Shown: positions 1 through 8,060 of the stretch, one piece after another
Position numbering within the stretch: the first letter of the stretch is position 1
Layout of the letters: each line of letters opens with the position of its first letter
From: Pseudomonadota bacterium
GTDB taxonomy: Bacteria > Pseudomonadota > Gammaproteobacteria > Xanthomonadales > Rhodanobacteraceae
Assembly (NCBI GenBank): GCA_023430685.1
Contig: JAEYZH010000062.1
Location: 1 to 39,367, forward strand
Reading direction: 5' to 3'
DNA: 39,367 nt
Program-made: the position numbers and the translations under genes
Notes under the pieces: generated by a model
Databases searched by the model: none
Seen by the model: only the letters and a program-made list of their open reading frames with translations
Told to the model about the DNA's origin: nothing

Positions 1-163
1 CGTGCAGGAAGCCCTGACCGTTTCGCAGGAAATGGACCTCGTGCCGACCTGGATCGAAGTCGATGCGAAGAAGGCCAGCGGCCTGTTCAAGGCGCTGCCG
101 GAGCGTTCCGACCTTCCGTCGGACATCAACGAAAGCCTGATCATCGAGCTCTACTCGAAGTAA
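1..163 (+). CDS. rpsD: 30S ribosomal protein S4 (3' end only)
   Basis: Only the last 53 codons lie in the window, read from base 2 in the frame that stops at TAA 161-163. The translated end (ALPERSDLPSDINESLIIEL, then YSK) is the conserved C-terminus of bacterial S4, the primary 16S rRNA-binding protein that nucleates assembly of the small-subunit body and, in enterobacteria, represses the alpha operon translationally. rpoA follows after 77 bases on the same strand, the standard alpha-operon order. The true start is upstream of the window. Confidence 0.95.
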   Translation, partial: VQEALTVSQEMDLVPTWIEVDAKKASGLFKALPERSDLPSDINESLIIELYSK

Positions 164-240
164 CGAGGTCCGGCGCCGCCGGGCTTCCGCGGGCAAACAT
201 TCATTGAAGGGTCCTGCGGGGCCCTTGGAGTCAAGCTCTT

Positions 241-1239
241 ATGGCGGGATCGTCAACCACTGTGCTGCGTCCGCGCGGGATCCAGGTCGAGCGCATCGGC
301 GCCGACCGGGCGCGCGTCATCGTCGAACCCCTCGAGCGCGGCTTCGGCCACACGCTCGGCAATGCGCTTCGCCGCGTACTGCTCTCGTCGATCCCCGGCA
401 GCGCGATCGTCGAGGTGGAGATCGACGGCGTGCTGCACGAGTACACCACGCTCGAAGGCCTGCAGGAAGACGTGATCGAGGTGCTGCTCAACCTCAAGGA
501 CGTCGCGATCCGCATGCATGGCCAGGACGAGGCGATGCTGAGCCTCAGCAAGAAGGGCAAGGGCGTCGTGACCGCGGCGGACATCAAGGTCGATCATTCG
601 GTCGAGATCGTCAATCCGGACCACGTGATCTGCCACCTGACCAAGGACGTCGCGCTGAACATGCGTCTCAAGGTCGCGCGTGGCGCGGGCTACCAGCCCG
701 CGACGGCGCGTCGCCTGCCGGACGAGGAAGCGCGTCCGATCGGCCGCCTGCAGCTCGATGCCTCGTTCTGCCCGGTTCGCCGCGTCGCCTACAACGTCGA
801 CAGCGCGCGCCTCGAGCAGCGCACCGACCTCGACAAGCTGGTGCTGGACGTCGAGACCAACGGCGCGATCGATGCCGAGGAGGCCGTTCGCAAGGCGGCC
901 GAGATCCTGCAGGACCAGATCAGCGTGTTCGGCGACTTCAGCCGTCGCGAGAGCTCGGATGCGAAGACCGACAAGAGCGGTGTCGACCCGGTGCTGCTGC
1001 GTCCGATCGACGATCTCGAGCTGACCGTTCGTTCGGCCAACTGCCTCAAGGCCGAAAGCATCTACTACATCGGCGACCTCGTGCAGAAGACCGAAGTCGA
1101 ACTGCTCAAGACGCCGAATCTCGGCAAGAAGTCGCTCACCGAGATCAAGGACGTGCTGTACCAGCGCGGCCTGCAGCTCGGCATGAAGCTGGAAAGCTGG
1201 CCGCCGCCGGGGCTCGTGCACGGCATGCAGCTGGGTTGA
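241..1239 (+). CDS. rpoA: DNA-directed RNA polymerase subunit alpha
   Basis: The 332-residue product has the length and architecture of bacterial RpoA. The N-terminal dimerisation domain (about residues 10-230) includes the assembly motif GHTLGNALRRVLLSSIPG. A charged linker follows, then a C-terminal domain (about 250-315) with DLELTVRSANCLKAE, which carries the arginine that contacts UP-element DNA, and the LLKTPNLGKKSLTEIKD helix-hairpin-helix. The ATG at 241 is preceded by GGAG at 227-230, ten bases away. It is cotranscribed with rpsD upstream and rplQ downstream. The gap to rplQ is unusually long (155 bases) and holds a degenerate G-rich repeat. Confidence 0.98.
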   Translation: MAGSSTTVLRPRGIQVERIGADRARVIVEPLERGFGHTLGNALRRVLLSSIPGSAIVEVEIDGVLHEYTTLEGLQEDVIEVLLNLKDVAIRMHGQDEAMLSLSKKGKGVVTAADIKVDHSVEIVNPDHVICHLTKDVALNMRLKVARGAGYQPATARRLPDEEARPIGRLQLDASFCPVRRVAYNVDSARLEQRTDLDKLVLDVETNGAIDAEEAVRKAAEILQDQISVFGDFSRRESSDAKTDKSGVDPVLLRPIDDLELTVRSANCLKAESIYYIGDLVQKTEVELLKTPNLGKKSLTEIKDVLYQRGLQLGMKLESWPPPGLVHGMQLG

Positions 1240-1247
1240 TTCAAGCA

Positions 1248-1275
1248 GGGAATGGGAAGCAGGAAATCGGAAGGG
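1248..1275 (+). repeat. Degenerate G-rich short tandem repeat in rpoA-rplQ spacer
   Basis: The spacer contains imperfect successive units of the form GGGAAT, GGGAAGC, AGGAAATC, GGAAGG. Xanthomonad intergenic regions often carry short direct repeats of the GGGAATC type, and this looks like a decayed copy. That link is inference from composition. No gene fits in the 155-base spacer; the rest holds only the rplQ ribosome binding site (GAGG, 1383-1386). Confidence 0.4.
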
Positions 1276-1394
1276 CGCATCGGCCACGCACGATTTTCGA
1301 CACCCGGTTCAAGTTCCCCAAGAAAAGCGGGTAACCGCGGGAATCCGGACGCAGGCGCCGGTTTCTCATAACAATCGAGATAGAGGATTCCACC

Positions 1395-1781
1395 ATGCGT
1401 CACCAGAAATCCGGCCGCAAGTTCAATCGCACGAGCAGCCACCGCGAAGCGATGTTCAAGAACATGGCCGCGTCGCTGTTCAAGCACGAGCTGATCCGCA
1501 CCACCCTGCCGAAGGCGAAGGAACTGCGCCGCGTCGCCGAGCCGCTGATCACGCTCGCGAAGGTGGACGGCGTCGCCAATCGCCGCCTCGCGTTCGCGCG
1601 ACTGCGCGACAAGGAAGCCGTGGGCAAGCTGTTCGTCGAGCTCGGTCCGCGCTACCGCGAGCGCAAGGGCGGTTACCTGCGCCTGCTCAAGTGCGGTTTC
1701 CGCGTCGGCGATAATGCGCCGATGGCCTACGTCGAGCTGGTCGATCGCCCGCGCGCGGACGCCGACCAGGCCCCGGATTGA
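1395..1781 (+). CDS. rplQ: 50S ribosomal protein L17
   Basis: The 128-residue product begins MRHQKSGRKFNRTSSHREAM, the conserved L17 N-terminus. It continues with FKNMAASLFKHELIRTTLPK and KELRRVAEPLITLAK, then the conserved end of the domain (GGYLRLLKCGFRVGDNAPMA). L17 binds 23S rRNA around the exit-tunnel rim. It is the last gene of the alpha operon here, and an intrinsic terminator begins 24 bases after its stop. The short tail after YVELVDRP is variable in the family. ATG 1395 has GAGG at 1383-1386. Confidence 0.98.
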   Translation: MRHQKSGRKFNRTSSHREAMFKNMAASLFKHELIRTTLPKAKELRRVAEPLITLAKVDGVANRRLAFARLRDKEAVGKLFVELGPRYRERKGGYLRLLKCGFRVGDNAPMAYVELVDRPRADADQAPD

Positions 1782-1804
1782 ACCCAGGCGGTCCGCGCAC
1801 CGAA

Positions 1805-1830
1805 AGACCCCGGCATGACCGGGGTTTTTC
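1805..1830 (+). terminator. Intrinsic terminator of the alpha operon
   Basis: The stem CCCCGG (1808-1813) pairs with CCGGGG (1819-1824) around the loop CATGA. It is extended by A1807-T1825 and followed by five T residues (1825-1829), with an A-rich tract on the left side. This is a textbook rho-independent terminator 24 bases after the rplQ stop. It overlaps the longest possible reading frame of the next gene (TTG at 1778), which argues that the next gene starts further down. Confidence 0.9.
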
Positions 1831-1846
1831 GTTTCTGATTCCGGCC

Positions 1847-3082
1847 TTGCATCGCAACCGCGACCGGACGCGCGGGGCGGACTGGCTGCTCGGGCTCCTG
1901 CTCGGCGTCCTCTACGTCGCGGCGATCGTGCTGATGCGCAGCCATCCGCGCATGCTCACGGACGAAGCAAACCACTACCCGCAGATCGCGCTGTTCCTGC
2001 GCGGCGACTTCCGCGTGCTGGTGGACTACCTGACGACGATTCCGGGCTACCACGCCCTGGTCGCGGCGCTCATGCGCGTGTTCCATGCGGAGAGCCTGGA
2101 CGCCGCGCGCCTCGTGAACGCGGCCTTCGGACTCGTCGCGGCGGGTGGTTTTCATGCACTGCGCCGGCATACGTGGCCCGGCACCGAATCGATCGCGACG
2201 TCCCAGTTGCTGGTGCTGCCGATCCTGGTGCCGCTGTTCTTCATCGTCTACACCGACGTGCTCGCACTCGCGCTGGTCCTGTGGGCCGTCTGGGCGACGC
2301 TTCGGGGACGCCATGGGGTGTCCGCCGCATTGCTCGCCTTGCTGGTGTGCGTGCGCCAGAACGCGGTGGTGTGGTCGGGCTTCGCCGCGCTGCTCGCGCT
2401 GTGGCCGGTCTGGCGGCGGGGCGGATTCGCAGCGTGGCGGGAGCTGGCGCGAGTCGGCTGGCCCTACCTGTTGCCGGTGGCCGGGTTCCTCGGCTTCTGG
2501 GCCTGGAATGGTTCGATCTCGCTTTCGAGCGGCCAGGCTGCGATGCACCCCGACCTGCAGTTGCATGCCGGCAACGTGTTCTTCGCGCTGTTCCTCGCTG
2601 GCGTGCTGCTGCCGCTGCACGTCGTGGCGGGCCTGGCGGACTTCGCGACCGTGGTGCGTCGGCGCGGCTGGCCCTTGCTGTTGCCGATCGCGCTGTTCGC
2701 GGCCGTCTGGTTCGGATTCCGCGTCGACAATCCGTACAACACCGCGTTGCCGGACTACTACGTGCGCAACGCCTTCGTGCTTGCAGTCGCGGCGGATCCG
2801 CTCGTGCGCGCGGCGTTCGGGCTCGTCGTCGCGGCAGCCGCCTGCGCCCTGGCAACGACCCCGTTGCGGCCCGCGCATGCGGCCTGGCTGTACGCATTCG
2901 GCGCGTTCTTCCTGGCCGCGTCCTGGCTCATCGAGCAACGATACGCGCTGGTGCCGCTGGTGCTTTGGCTCGCGTTCCGCCGGCAGCGTTCGACGCTGGT
3001 CGAATTCGCGACGTTTGCACTTTGGCTGTTGTTCGCTGTCTGCGTATTTGCAGGCATGATCTCCGACCGGTTCTTCCTGTAG
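1847..3082 (+). CDS. Polytopic membrane protein of the DIE2/ALG10 glucosyltransferase (GT59-like) family
   Basis: The roughly 411-residue protein has about ten hydrophobic segments. Numbered from TTG 1847, it carries landmarks of the eukaryotic ALG10/DIE2 alpha-1,2-glucosyltransferases in the right order: an acidic DE pair (39-40) with H43 and Q46 just after the first membrane segment, then TTIPG (63-67), RQNAVVW (170-176), NPYN near 295, LIEQRY (361-366), and a C-terminal DRFFL. In ALG10 the matching stretches read roughly DE..H..Q, TT.PG, RQTNIVW, HP(Y/F), LE.RY and RF. ALG10 uses a dolichol-phosphate-glucose donor in the ER; a bacterial member would presumably use a polyprenyl-phosphate sugar, but donor and acceptor are unknown. 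The start is uncertain: TTG 1778 overlaps the rplQ stop but spans a terminator, TTG 1847 lies after it, and ATG 1934 would cut the first membrane helix. Family recognition is by memory of motifs, not by a search. Confidence 0.7.
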   Translation: MHRNRDRTRGADWLLGLLLGVLYVAAIVLMRSHPRMLTDEANHYPQIALFLRGDFRVLVDYLTTIPGYHALVAALMRVFHAESLDAARLVNAAFGLVAAGGFHALRRHTWPGTESIATSQLLVLPILVPLFFIVYTDVLALALVLWAVWATLRGRHGVSAALLALLVCVRQNAVVWSGFAALLALWPVWRRGGFAAWRELARVGWPYLLPVAGFLGFWAWNGSISLSSGQAAMHPDLQLHAGNVFFALFLAGVLLPLHVVAGLADFATVVRRRGWPLLLPIALFAAVWFGFRVDNPYNTALPDYYVRNAFVLAVAADPLVRAAFGLVVAAAACALATTPLRPAHAAWLYAFGAFFLAASWLIEQRYALVPLVLWLAFRRQRSTLVEFATFALWLLFAVCVFAGMISDRFFL

Positions 3083-3131
3083 CCTGCCCGACGCCGAGCC
3101 GCAGACGATCGACTTCCATCACGGTGACTGC

Positions 3132-3662
3132 ATGAATCCCAATCCGTTCGCCTGGTCCTTTCGCGCGCAGTTCCTCGCTGGCGCGCTCGCCTGCGCCGCC
3201 TTGCTCGCGTATGCGCTGTACGAACAGTTCCAGATCGGCCTCGAACCCTGTCCGAAATGCATCTTCCAGCGCATCGCATTCATCGCGATGGGCGTGTTCT
3301 TCCTCGCGGGCGCCGCGCACGGGCCCGGTCGCATCGGCCGCCGCGTCTACGCCGTGCTCGTCGCGATCGCAGCCGTGGTGGGCTCGATCGTCGCCATCCG
3401 CCATCTCGTCGTGCAGTTCACGCCGCAGGATCCGCTGATGTCCGGCTGCGGCCCCGGGCTCAATTACCTGCTCGACGCGTTCCCGCTGGCGGAAGCGGTC
3501 AAGAAGGCATTCATGGCGACCGGCGACTGCGGCGAGATCGGCTGGACCTTTCTCGGCCTCACGATGCCGGCCTGGACCCTGATCTGGTACGTGCTGCTCG
3601 GCGCGGGTGCGCTCTGGGCCGGCTTCCGTCGCCGTCCCGCGGTCGCCTCCGGAATCGCTTGA
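3132..3662 (+). CDS. dsbB: Disulfide bond formation protein DsbB
   Basis: The 176-residue inner-membrane protein has four hydrophobic helices. The first periplasmic loop holds the redox pair C40-P-K-C43, and the second long loop holds C106 (SGCGPGLNYLLD) and C133 (GDCGEIGW). These four cysteines match the functional set of E. coli DsbB (41, 44, 104, 130). The protein reoxidises DsbA and passes electrons to quinone. The conserved arginine after the CxxC (FQRIAF) is present. It lies 49 bases after the ALG10-like gene on the same strand and could share its transcript. No dsbA is in the window. The ribosome binding site is weak. Confidence 0.95.
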   Translation: MNPNPFAWSFRAQFLAGALACAALLAYALYEQFQIGLEPCPKCIFQRIAFIAMGVFFLAGAAHGPGRIGRRVYAVLVAIAAVVGSIVAIRHLVVQFTPQDPLMSGCGPGLNYLLDAFPLAEAVKKAFMATGDCGEIGWTFLGLTMPAWTLIWYVLLGAGALWAGFRRRPAVASGIA

Positions 3663-3738
3663 TGGGCACGCCGGTCCCGTAGGCGCACCCCGCGGGCTGT
3701 GGCATCATGGTTTTCCGCAGTGCAGCAAGCGAGGCGCC

Positions 3739-5118
3739 ATGAGCTCGATCGAGCGAAACATCCTGCCTGTGCGCGAGGCTGCGGGATGGGCGCCGTCGTC
3801 GTGGCAGGGCAAGCCGCAGGCGCAGCAGCCGGTATACGCGGATCGCGCCGAACTCGCCGGCGCGCTGGAGCGTTTGCAGCAGCTGCCGCCGCTGGTCACG
3901 TCCTGGGAAATCCTCGCGCTCAAGCAACTGCTCGCGGACGCGGCCGAAGGCCGGCGCTTCGTGCTGCAGGGTGGTGACTGCGCCGAGAGTTTCGACGACT
4001 GCACGTCGCCGCTGATCTCGAACCGGCTCAAGGTCATGCTGCAGATGAGCCTCGTGCTCGTGCACGGCTTGAAGTTGCCGGTTGTCCGCGTCGGCCGCTT
4101 CGCAGGCCAGTACGCCAAGCCGCGTTCGACCGACATGGAGACGCGCGACGGCGTATCGCTGCCGAGCTACCGTGGCGACCTCGTCAACGGGGCGGCGTTC
4201 GACGCCACGGCGCGTCGCGCCGACCCGCAGCGGCTGATCCGCGGCCATGCGAGCTCGGCGATGACGATGAACTTCGTGCGCGCGCTCATCGATGGCGGTT
4301 TCGCCGACCTGCATCATCCGGAGTACTGGGACCTCGGCTGGGTCGAACATTCGCCGCTGCACGACGAATACCGGCAGATGGTCGAATCGATCGGCAATTC
4401 GTTGCGCTTCATGGAAACGCTCGCGGGCGAACCGATCGGCAGCTACCAGCGCGTCGACTTCTTCACCTCGCACGAGGCGCTCGTCCTGCATTACGAGCAG
4501 GCGCTGACGCGCCAGGTGCCGCGCCAGTGGGGCTGGTTCAACCTGTCCACGCACTTCCCGTGGATCGGCATGCGCACGGCCGCGCTCGATGGAGCCCATG
4601 TCGAGTACTTCCGCGGCCTGCGCAATCCGATCGCGGTGAAGATCGGGCCGTCGGTGACGCCGGACCTGCTGCTGCGACTCGTCGATGTACTCGACCCCGA
4701 CCGCGACCCGGGCCGCCTGACGTTGATCCATCGCATGGGTGCGGGTGCGATCGAGGCGAAGTTGCCCGCGCTGCTCGCCGCGCTCAAGGGGGCGGGGCGC
4801 CGGCCACTGTGGATCTGCGACCCGATGCATGGCAATACCGAGACGCTCGGCAACGGCGTGAAAACGCGGCGATTCGAGAACATCCGCGCCGAACTCGATC
4901 TCGCGTTCGACCTGCATGCCGATGCCGGCACGCGGCTCGGCGGCGTGCACCTCGAGCTCACCGGCGAGAACGTGACCGAATGCCTCGGAGGTGCGCGCGA
5001 CCTGACCGAAGCCGACCTCGCGCTCGCGTACAGGTCGCAGGTCGATCCGCGCCTCAACTACGAGCAGTCACTCGAACTCGCGATGCGGATCGTGCACAAG
5101 CGCGGCGGGCTCGCCTGA
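3739..5118 (+). CDS. 3-deoxy-7-phosphoheptulonate synthase, class II (plant type)
   Basis: The product condenses phosphoenolpyruvate and erythrose 4-phosphate into DAHP, the first step of the shikimate pathway. It is 459 residues from ATG 3739, the normal class II size. Visible class II motifs are LQGGDCAESF with metal ligand C81, YAKPRS, FTSHEALVLHYE, STHFPWIGMRT, VEYFRGLRNPIAVKIG, DPMHGN and GGVHLELTGENVTEC. The frame is open upstream to 3607, but that stretch overlaps dsbB, and GAGGCG just before ATG 3739 supports the chosen start. No chorismate-mutase fusion or phenazine genes are nearby, so this is probably the housekeeping enzyme. Confidence 0.96.
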   Translation: MSSIERNILPVREAAGWAPSSWQGKPQAQQPVYADRAELAGALERLQQLPPLVTSWEILALKQLLADAAEGRRFVLQGGDCAESFDDCTSPLISNRLKVMLQMSLVLVHGLKLPVVRVGRFAGQYAKPRSTDMETRDGVSLPSYRGDLVNGAAFDATARRADPQRLIRGHASSAMTMNFVRALIDGGFADLHHPEYWDLGWVEHSPLHDEYRQMVESIGNSLRFMETLAGEPIGSYQRVDFFTSHEALVLHYEQALTRQVPRQWGWFNLSTHFPWIGMRTAALDGAHVEYFRGLRNPIAVKIGPSVTPDLLLRLVDVLDPDRDPGRLTLIHRMGAGAIEAKLPALLAALKGAGRRPLWICDPMHGNTETLGNGVKTRRFENIRAELDLAFDLHADAGTRLGGVHLELTGENVTECLGGARDLTEADLALAYRSQVDPRLNYEQSLELAMRIVHKRGGLA

Positions 5119-5152
5119 TGCAAGTGGTGGCGGAAGCCGGGCTTGTCGATCG

Positions 5153-5188
5153 GGGCTGAAGCCCGTTGAGCAAGAGCAGCTTCAGCCC
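5153..5188. terminator. Perfect inverted repeat between convergent genes
   Basis: GGGCTGAAGC (5153-5162) is the exact reverse complement of GCTTCAGCCC (5179-5188) with a 16-base loop. A competing stem, CGGGCTT (5139-5145) with AAGCCCG (5159-5165), overlaps it. It lies between the DAHP synthase and typA stops and probably serves as a bidirectional terminator, although there is no T tract. The GCTTCAGCC core also appears at about 16171-16179, so it may belong to an intergenic repeat family. Confidence 0.5.
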
Positions 5189-5214
5189 TCGACCCGCGCG
5201 AGCGGGCCGCCGAC

Positions 5215-7047
5215 TCAGGCCGCCTGGCGCGACGCGCGCTTGCGATCGCTCTCGGTCAGGTTCTTCTTGCGCAGCCGGATCGCCTTCGGCGTGACCTCGA
5301 CGAGTTCGTCGTCCTCGATGAACTCGAGCGCCTGCTCCAGCGACATGCGGATCGGCGGCGTCAGCTGCACGTTGTCGTCCTTGCCTGCGGCACGGATGTT
5401 CGTGAGCTGCTTGGCGCGCAGCGCATTCACCGTGAGGTCGTTGTCCTTGGAGTGGATCCCGACCAGCTGACCTTCGTAGATCTCGTCGCCTTCGCTCACC
5501 AGCAGGCGGCCTCGTTCCTGCAGGCCGACCAGCGCGTAGGCGGGCGCCTGGCCCTGGCCATTGGAGATCATCACGCCATTGGGCCGCTTCGCGATCGCGC
5601 CCTCGGCTTTCGCGCCGTAGTGGTCGAACACGTGGAACAGCAGGCCGGTGCCCGCGGTCAGGGTGCGGAACTCGGTCTGGAAGCCGATCAGGCCACGCGC
5701 CGGGATCATGTAGTCGAGGCGCACGCGACCCTTGCCGTCCGGCTCCATGTTCGTGAGCTGGCCCTTGCGCATGCCGAGCCGCTCCATCACGCCGCCCTGG
5801 AACTGCTCTTCCATGTCGACGACGAGCTGCTCGATCGGCTCGCTTGCGACACCGTCGATGTCCTTGATGATGACTTCCGGGCGCGACACCGCGAGCTCGT
5901 AGCCTTCGCGACGCATCGTCTCGATCAGCACCGACAGGTGCAATTCGCCGCGACCCGACACCTTGAACTTGTCCGGATCCTCGGTTTCCTCGACCTTCAG
6001 GGCGACGTTGTGCAGCGTCTCGCGCAACAGCCGATCGCGGATCTGGCGGCTGGTCAGGAACTTGCCGCCGCTGTGCTCCTTGCGGCCCGCGAACGGCGAA
6101 TTGTTGACCTGGAACGTCATGCTGATGGTCGGCTCGTCGACGGTCAGCACCGGCAGCGCCTCGGGCGCCTCGGGCGCGCAGACCGTGTCGGAGATGCCGA
6201 GCCCCTCGATGCCGTTGATCGCGATGATGTCACCGGCTTCGGCTTCCGCGACTTCGCGGCGCTCGAGGCCCATGAAGCCGAGCACCTGCAGCACCTTCGC
6301 GTTGCGGCGCTTGCCCTCGCGGTCGATCACCGCGACCGGCATGTTCGTGCGCACCTTGCCGCGCTGGATGCGGCCGATACCGATCAGGCCGACATAGTTG
6401 CTGTAGTCGAGCTGGCTGATGCGCATCTGGAACGGGCCGTCGAGGTCGACCTGCGGCGGCGAAACGTGTTTCATGATCGCCTCGTACAGCGGCGTCATGT
6501 CCCCCGAGCGGGCGTCGGAATCGAGGCTCGCGTAGCCGTGCAGCGCGGACGCGTACACGACCGGGAAGTCGAGCTGCTCGTCGGTCGCTCCGAGGCGGTC
6601 GAACAGGTCGAACGTCTGGTTGAGCACCCAGTCGGGGCGCGCACCGGGGCGGTCGATCTTGTTGATCACCACGATCGGCTTGAAGCCCATCTGGAACGCC
6701 TTCTGCGTCACGAAGCGCGTCTGCGGCATCGGGCCGTCCATCGCGTCGACGAGGATCAGCACGGTGTCGACCATCGACAGCACGCGTTCGACCTCGCCGC
6801 CGAAGTCGGCGTGCCCTGGCGTGTCGACGATGTTGATGCGGTTGCCGTTCCAGGTGATCGCGGTGTTCTTCGAAAGGATCGTGATGCCACGCTCCTTTTC
6901 CTGGTCGTTCGAGTCCATCACGCGCTCGGCCAGCACCGTGCGCTCGTTGAACGTCCCCGACTGCTTCAGCAGGCAGTCGACGAGGGTGGTCTTGCCGTGA
7001 TCGACGTGCGCGACGATCGCGATGTTGCGGAGGTTTTCAATGGACAT
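5215..7047 (-). CDS. typA: Ribosome-associated GTPase TypA/BipA
   Basis: The 610-residue translational GTPase carries AHVDHGKTTLVDCLL (G1), ERGITI (G2 region), DTPGHADFGGEVERV (G3) and NKIDRPGARPDW (G4). EF-G-like domains III and V and the BipA-specific C-terminal domain (GQGQAPAYALVGLQERGRLL) follow. TypA binds the 70S ribosome and supports 50S biogenesis and stress or cold growth. The start is ATG at 7047 (MSIENLRNIAIVAHVDHGKT), the conserved family N-terminus; the frame extends only a few codons further. A TATAAT-like -10 lies about 50 bases upstream. The gene converges with DAHP synthase and diverges from the cyclophilin gene. Confidence 0.97.
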   Translation of the reverse strand: MSIENLRNIAIVAHVDHGKTTLVDCLLKQSGTFNERTVLAERVMDSNDQEKERGITILSKNTAITWNGNRINIVDTPGHADFGGEVERVLSMVDTVLILVDAMDGPMPQTRFVTQKAFQMGFKPIVVINKIDRPGARPDWVLNQTFDLFDRLGATDEQLDFPVVYASALHGYASLDSDARSGDMTPLYEAIMKHVSPPQVDLDGPFQMRISQLDYSNYVGLIGIGRIQRGKVRTNMPVAVIDREGKRRNAKVLQVLGFMGLERREVAEAEAGDIIAINGIEGLGISDTVCAPEAPEALPVLTVDEPTISMTFQVNNSPFAGRKEHSGGKFLTSRQIRDRLLRETLHNVALKVEETEDPDKFKVSGRGELHLSVLIETMRREGYELAVSRPEVIIKDIDGVASEPIEQLVVDMEEQFQGGVMERLGMRKGQLTNMEPDGKGRVRLDYMIPARGLIGFQTEFRTLTAGTGLLFHVFDHYGAKAEGAIAKRPNGVMISNGQGQAPAYALVGLQERGRLLVSEGDEIYEGQLVGIHSKDNDLTVNALRAKQLTNIRAAGKDDNVQLTPPIRMSLEQALEFIEDDELVEVTPKAIRLRKKNLTESDRKRASRQAA

Positions 7048-7097
7048 GCGAATGGGCGGCGCCCGCAAGGGGCCGCTACAGGCAAAAAGGGTTCCCG

Positions 7098-7103
7098 ATT
7101 ATA
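7098..7103 (-). promoter_or_regulatory. Candidate -10 element for typA
   Basis: The top-strand ATTATA reads TATAAT on the minus strand, a perfect -10 hexamer about 50 bases before the typA start codon. It is one of very few AT-rich spots in this stretch. I do not see a good -35 hexamer at normal spacing, so the call rests on the -10 alone. Confidence 0.5.
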
Positions 7104-7235
7104 CGCGGGTTCCGGGCGCTGCGGTGCACAATGCGCGGAAATGGCGCGAGAACGGCCCGACGGGGCGGACGTTCGGGTAAAGTGCGGGCCCTCGTGGCCG
7201 GCGACGGCCCATCCCGAACCCCGGAGACCCGATCC

Positions 7236-7757
7236 ATGCCCCTGACCGCCACGATCACGACCTCTCGCGGCCCGATCCGCCTGCGCCTGCACGACGACAA
7301 GACGCCGCTGACCGTCGCGAGCTTCGTGAACCTTGCCCAGCGTGGCTACTACGACAACCTGAGCTTCCACCGCGTGATCCCGGACTTCATGATCCAGGGC
7401 GGCTGCCCGCAGGGCAGTGGCACCGGCGGCCCCGGGTACAAGTTCGAAGACGAGATCGTGCCGACCCTCAAGCACGACCGGCCCGGCATCCTGTCGATGG
7501 CCAATGCGGGCCCGCGCACGAACGGCAGCCAGTTTTTCATCACCCACGTCGCGACGCCGTGGCTGGACGGCAAGCACACGGTGTTCGGCGAAGTGGTCGG
7601 CGCCGAGGACCAGAAGGTCGTCGATGCGATCCGCGGCGGGGACGCGATCGAGTCGATCCGCATCGAGGGCGATGCGACCGGATTGCTCGAGAGCCAGCAG
7701 GCACGCGTTGCGGAATGGAACGCCGCGCTCGCCGCGAGTGGACGGACGCCGCGCTGA
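7236..7757 (+). CDS. ppiB: Cyclophilin-type peptidyl-prolyl cis-trans isomerase
   Basis: The 173-residue cyclophilin has no signal peptide, so it is probably cytoplasmic like E. coli PpiB (164 residues). Active-site segments are intact: FHRVIPDFMIQGG with the catalytic arginine, MANAGPRTNGSQFFIT, and WLDGKHTVFGEVV with the tryptophan and histidine. It catalyses isomerisation of Xaa-Pro bonds during folding. ATG 7236 follows GGAG and starts the usual short beta-strand (MPLTATITTSRGPIRLRL); the frame is open about 35 codons further upstream without family similarity. It diverges from typA and converges with the YeaQ-like gene. Confidence 0.95.
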   Translation: MPLTATITTSRGPIRLRLHDDKTPLTVASFVNLAQRGYYDNLSFHRVIPDFMIQGGCPQGSGTGGPGYKFEDEIVPTLKHDRPGILSMANAGPRTNGSQFFITHVATPWLDGKHTVFGEVVGAEDQKVVDAIRGGDAIESIRIEGDATGLLESQQARVAEWNAALAASGRTPR

Positions 7758-7762
7758 AGCGA

Positions 7763-7786
7763 ACCGGCGCCCGCACGGGCGCCGGT
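7763..7786. terminator. Strong GC hairpin between convergent genes
   Basis: ACCGGCGCCCG (7763-7773) is the exact reverse complement of CGGGCGCCGGT (7776-7786) with a two-base nominal loop. It sits six bases after the cyclophilin stop and ten before the end of the convergent YeaQ-like gene. There is no T tract, so it may stop transcription only with Rho or act as a bidirectional block. Confidence 0.6.
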
Positions 7787-7796
7787 CGCCACGCGG

Positions 7797-8060
7797 TCAG
7801 CCGGTACGGCGCTTCACCAGCCGGTAGATCGCGAGCAGGATCAGTGCGCCGATCACGCCGCCGATGAAGCCGGCCGGCTGGACCTCGCCGCCCGGCGGCG
7901 TCGTGCCGAACACCATGCTGCCGAGCCAGCCGCCGAGGAACATGCCGGCGACGCCGAGGATCGCGGTGATGATGAAGCCTCCCGGATCCTTTCCAGGCAT
8001 GAGGAACTTCGCGACGATGCCGACGACGAGGCCGACGATCAACATCCACAACCAGGACAT
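7797..8060 (-). CDS. GlsB/YeaQ/YmgE family small membrane protein
   Basis: The 87-residue, glycine-rich protein has three hydrophobic segments and begins MSWLWMLIVGLVVGIVAKFL. The conserved GKDPGGFIITAILGVAGMFLG and GGVIGALILL stretches define the transglycosylase-associated (YeaQ/YmgE/GlsB) family. These are small inner-membrane proteins often induced by stress or stationary phase; the molecular function is not established despite the name. The start at 8060 is supported by a strong GGGAGG ribosome binding site. It is transcribed divergently from the aminotransferase gene across a 179-base region. Confidence 0.9.
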   Translation of the reverse strand: MSWLWMLIVGLVVGIVAKFLMPGKDPGGFIITAILGVAGMFLGGWLGSMVFGTTPPGGEVQPAGFIGGVIGALILLAIYRLVKRRTG

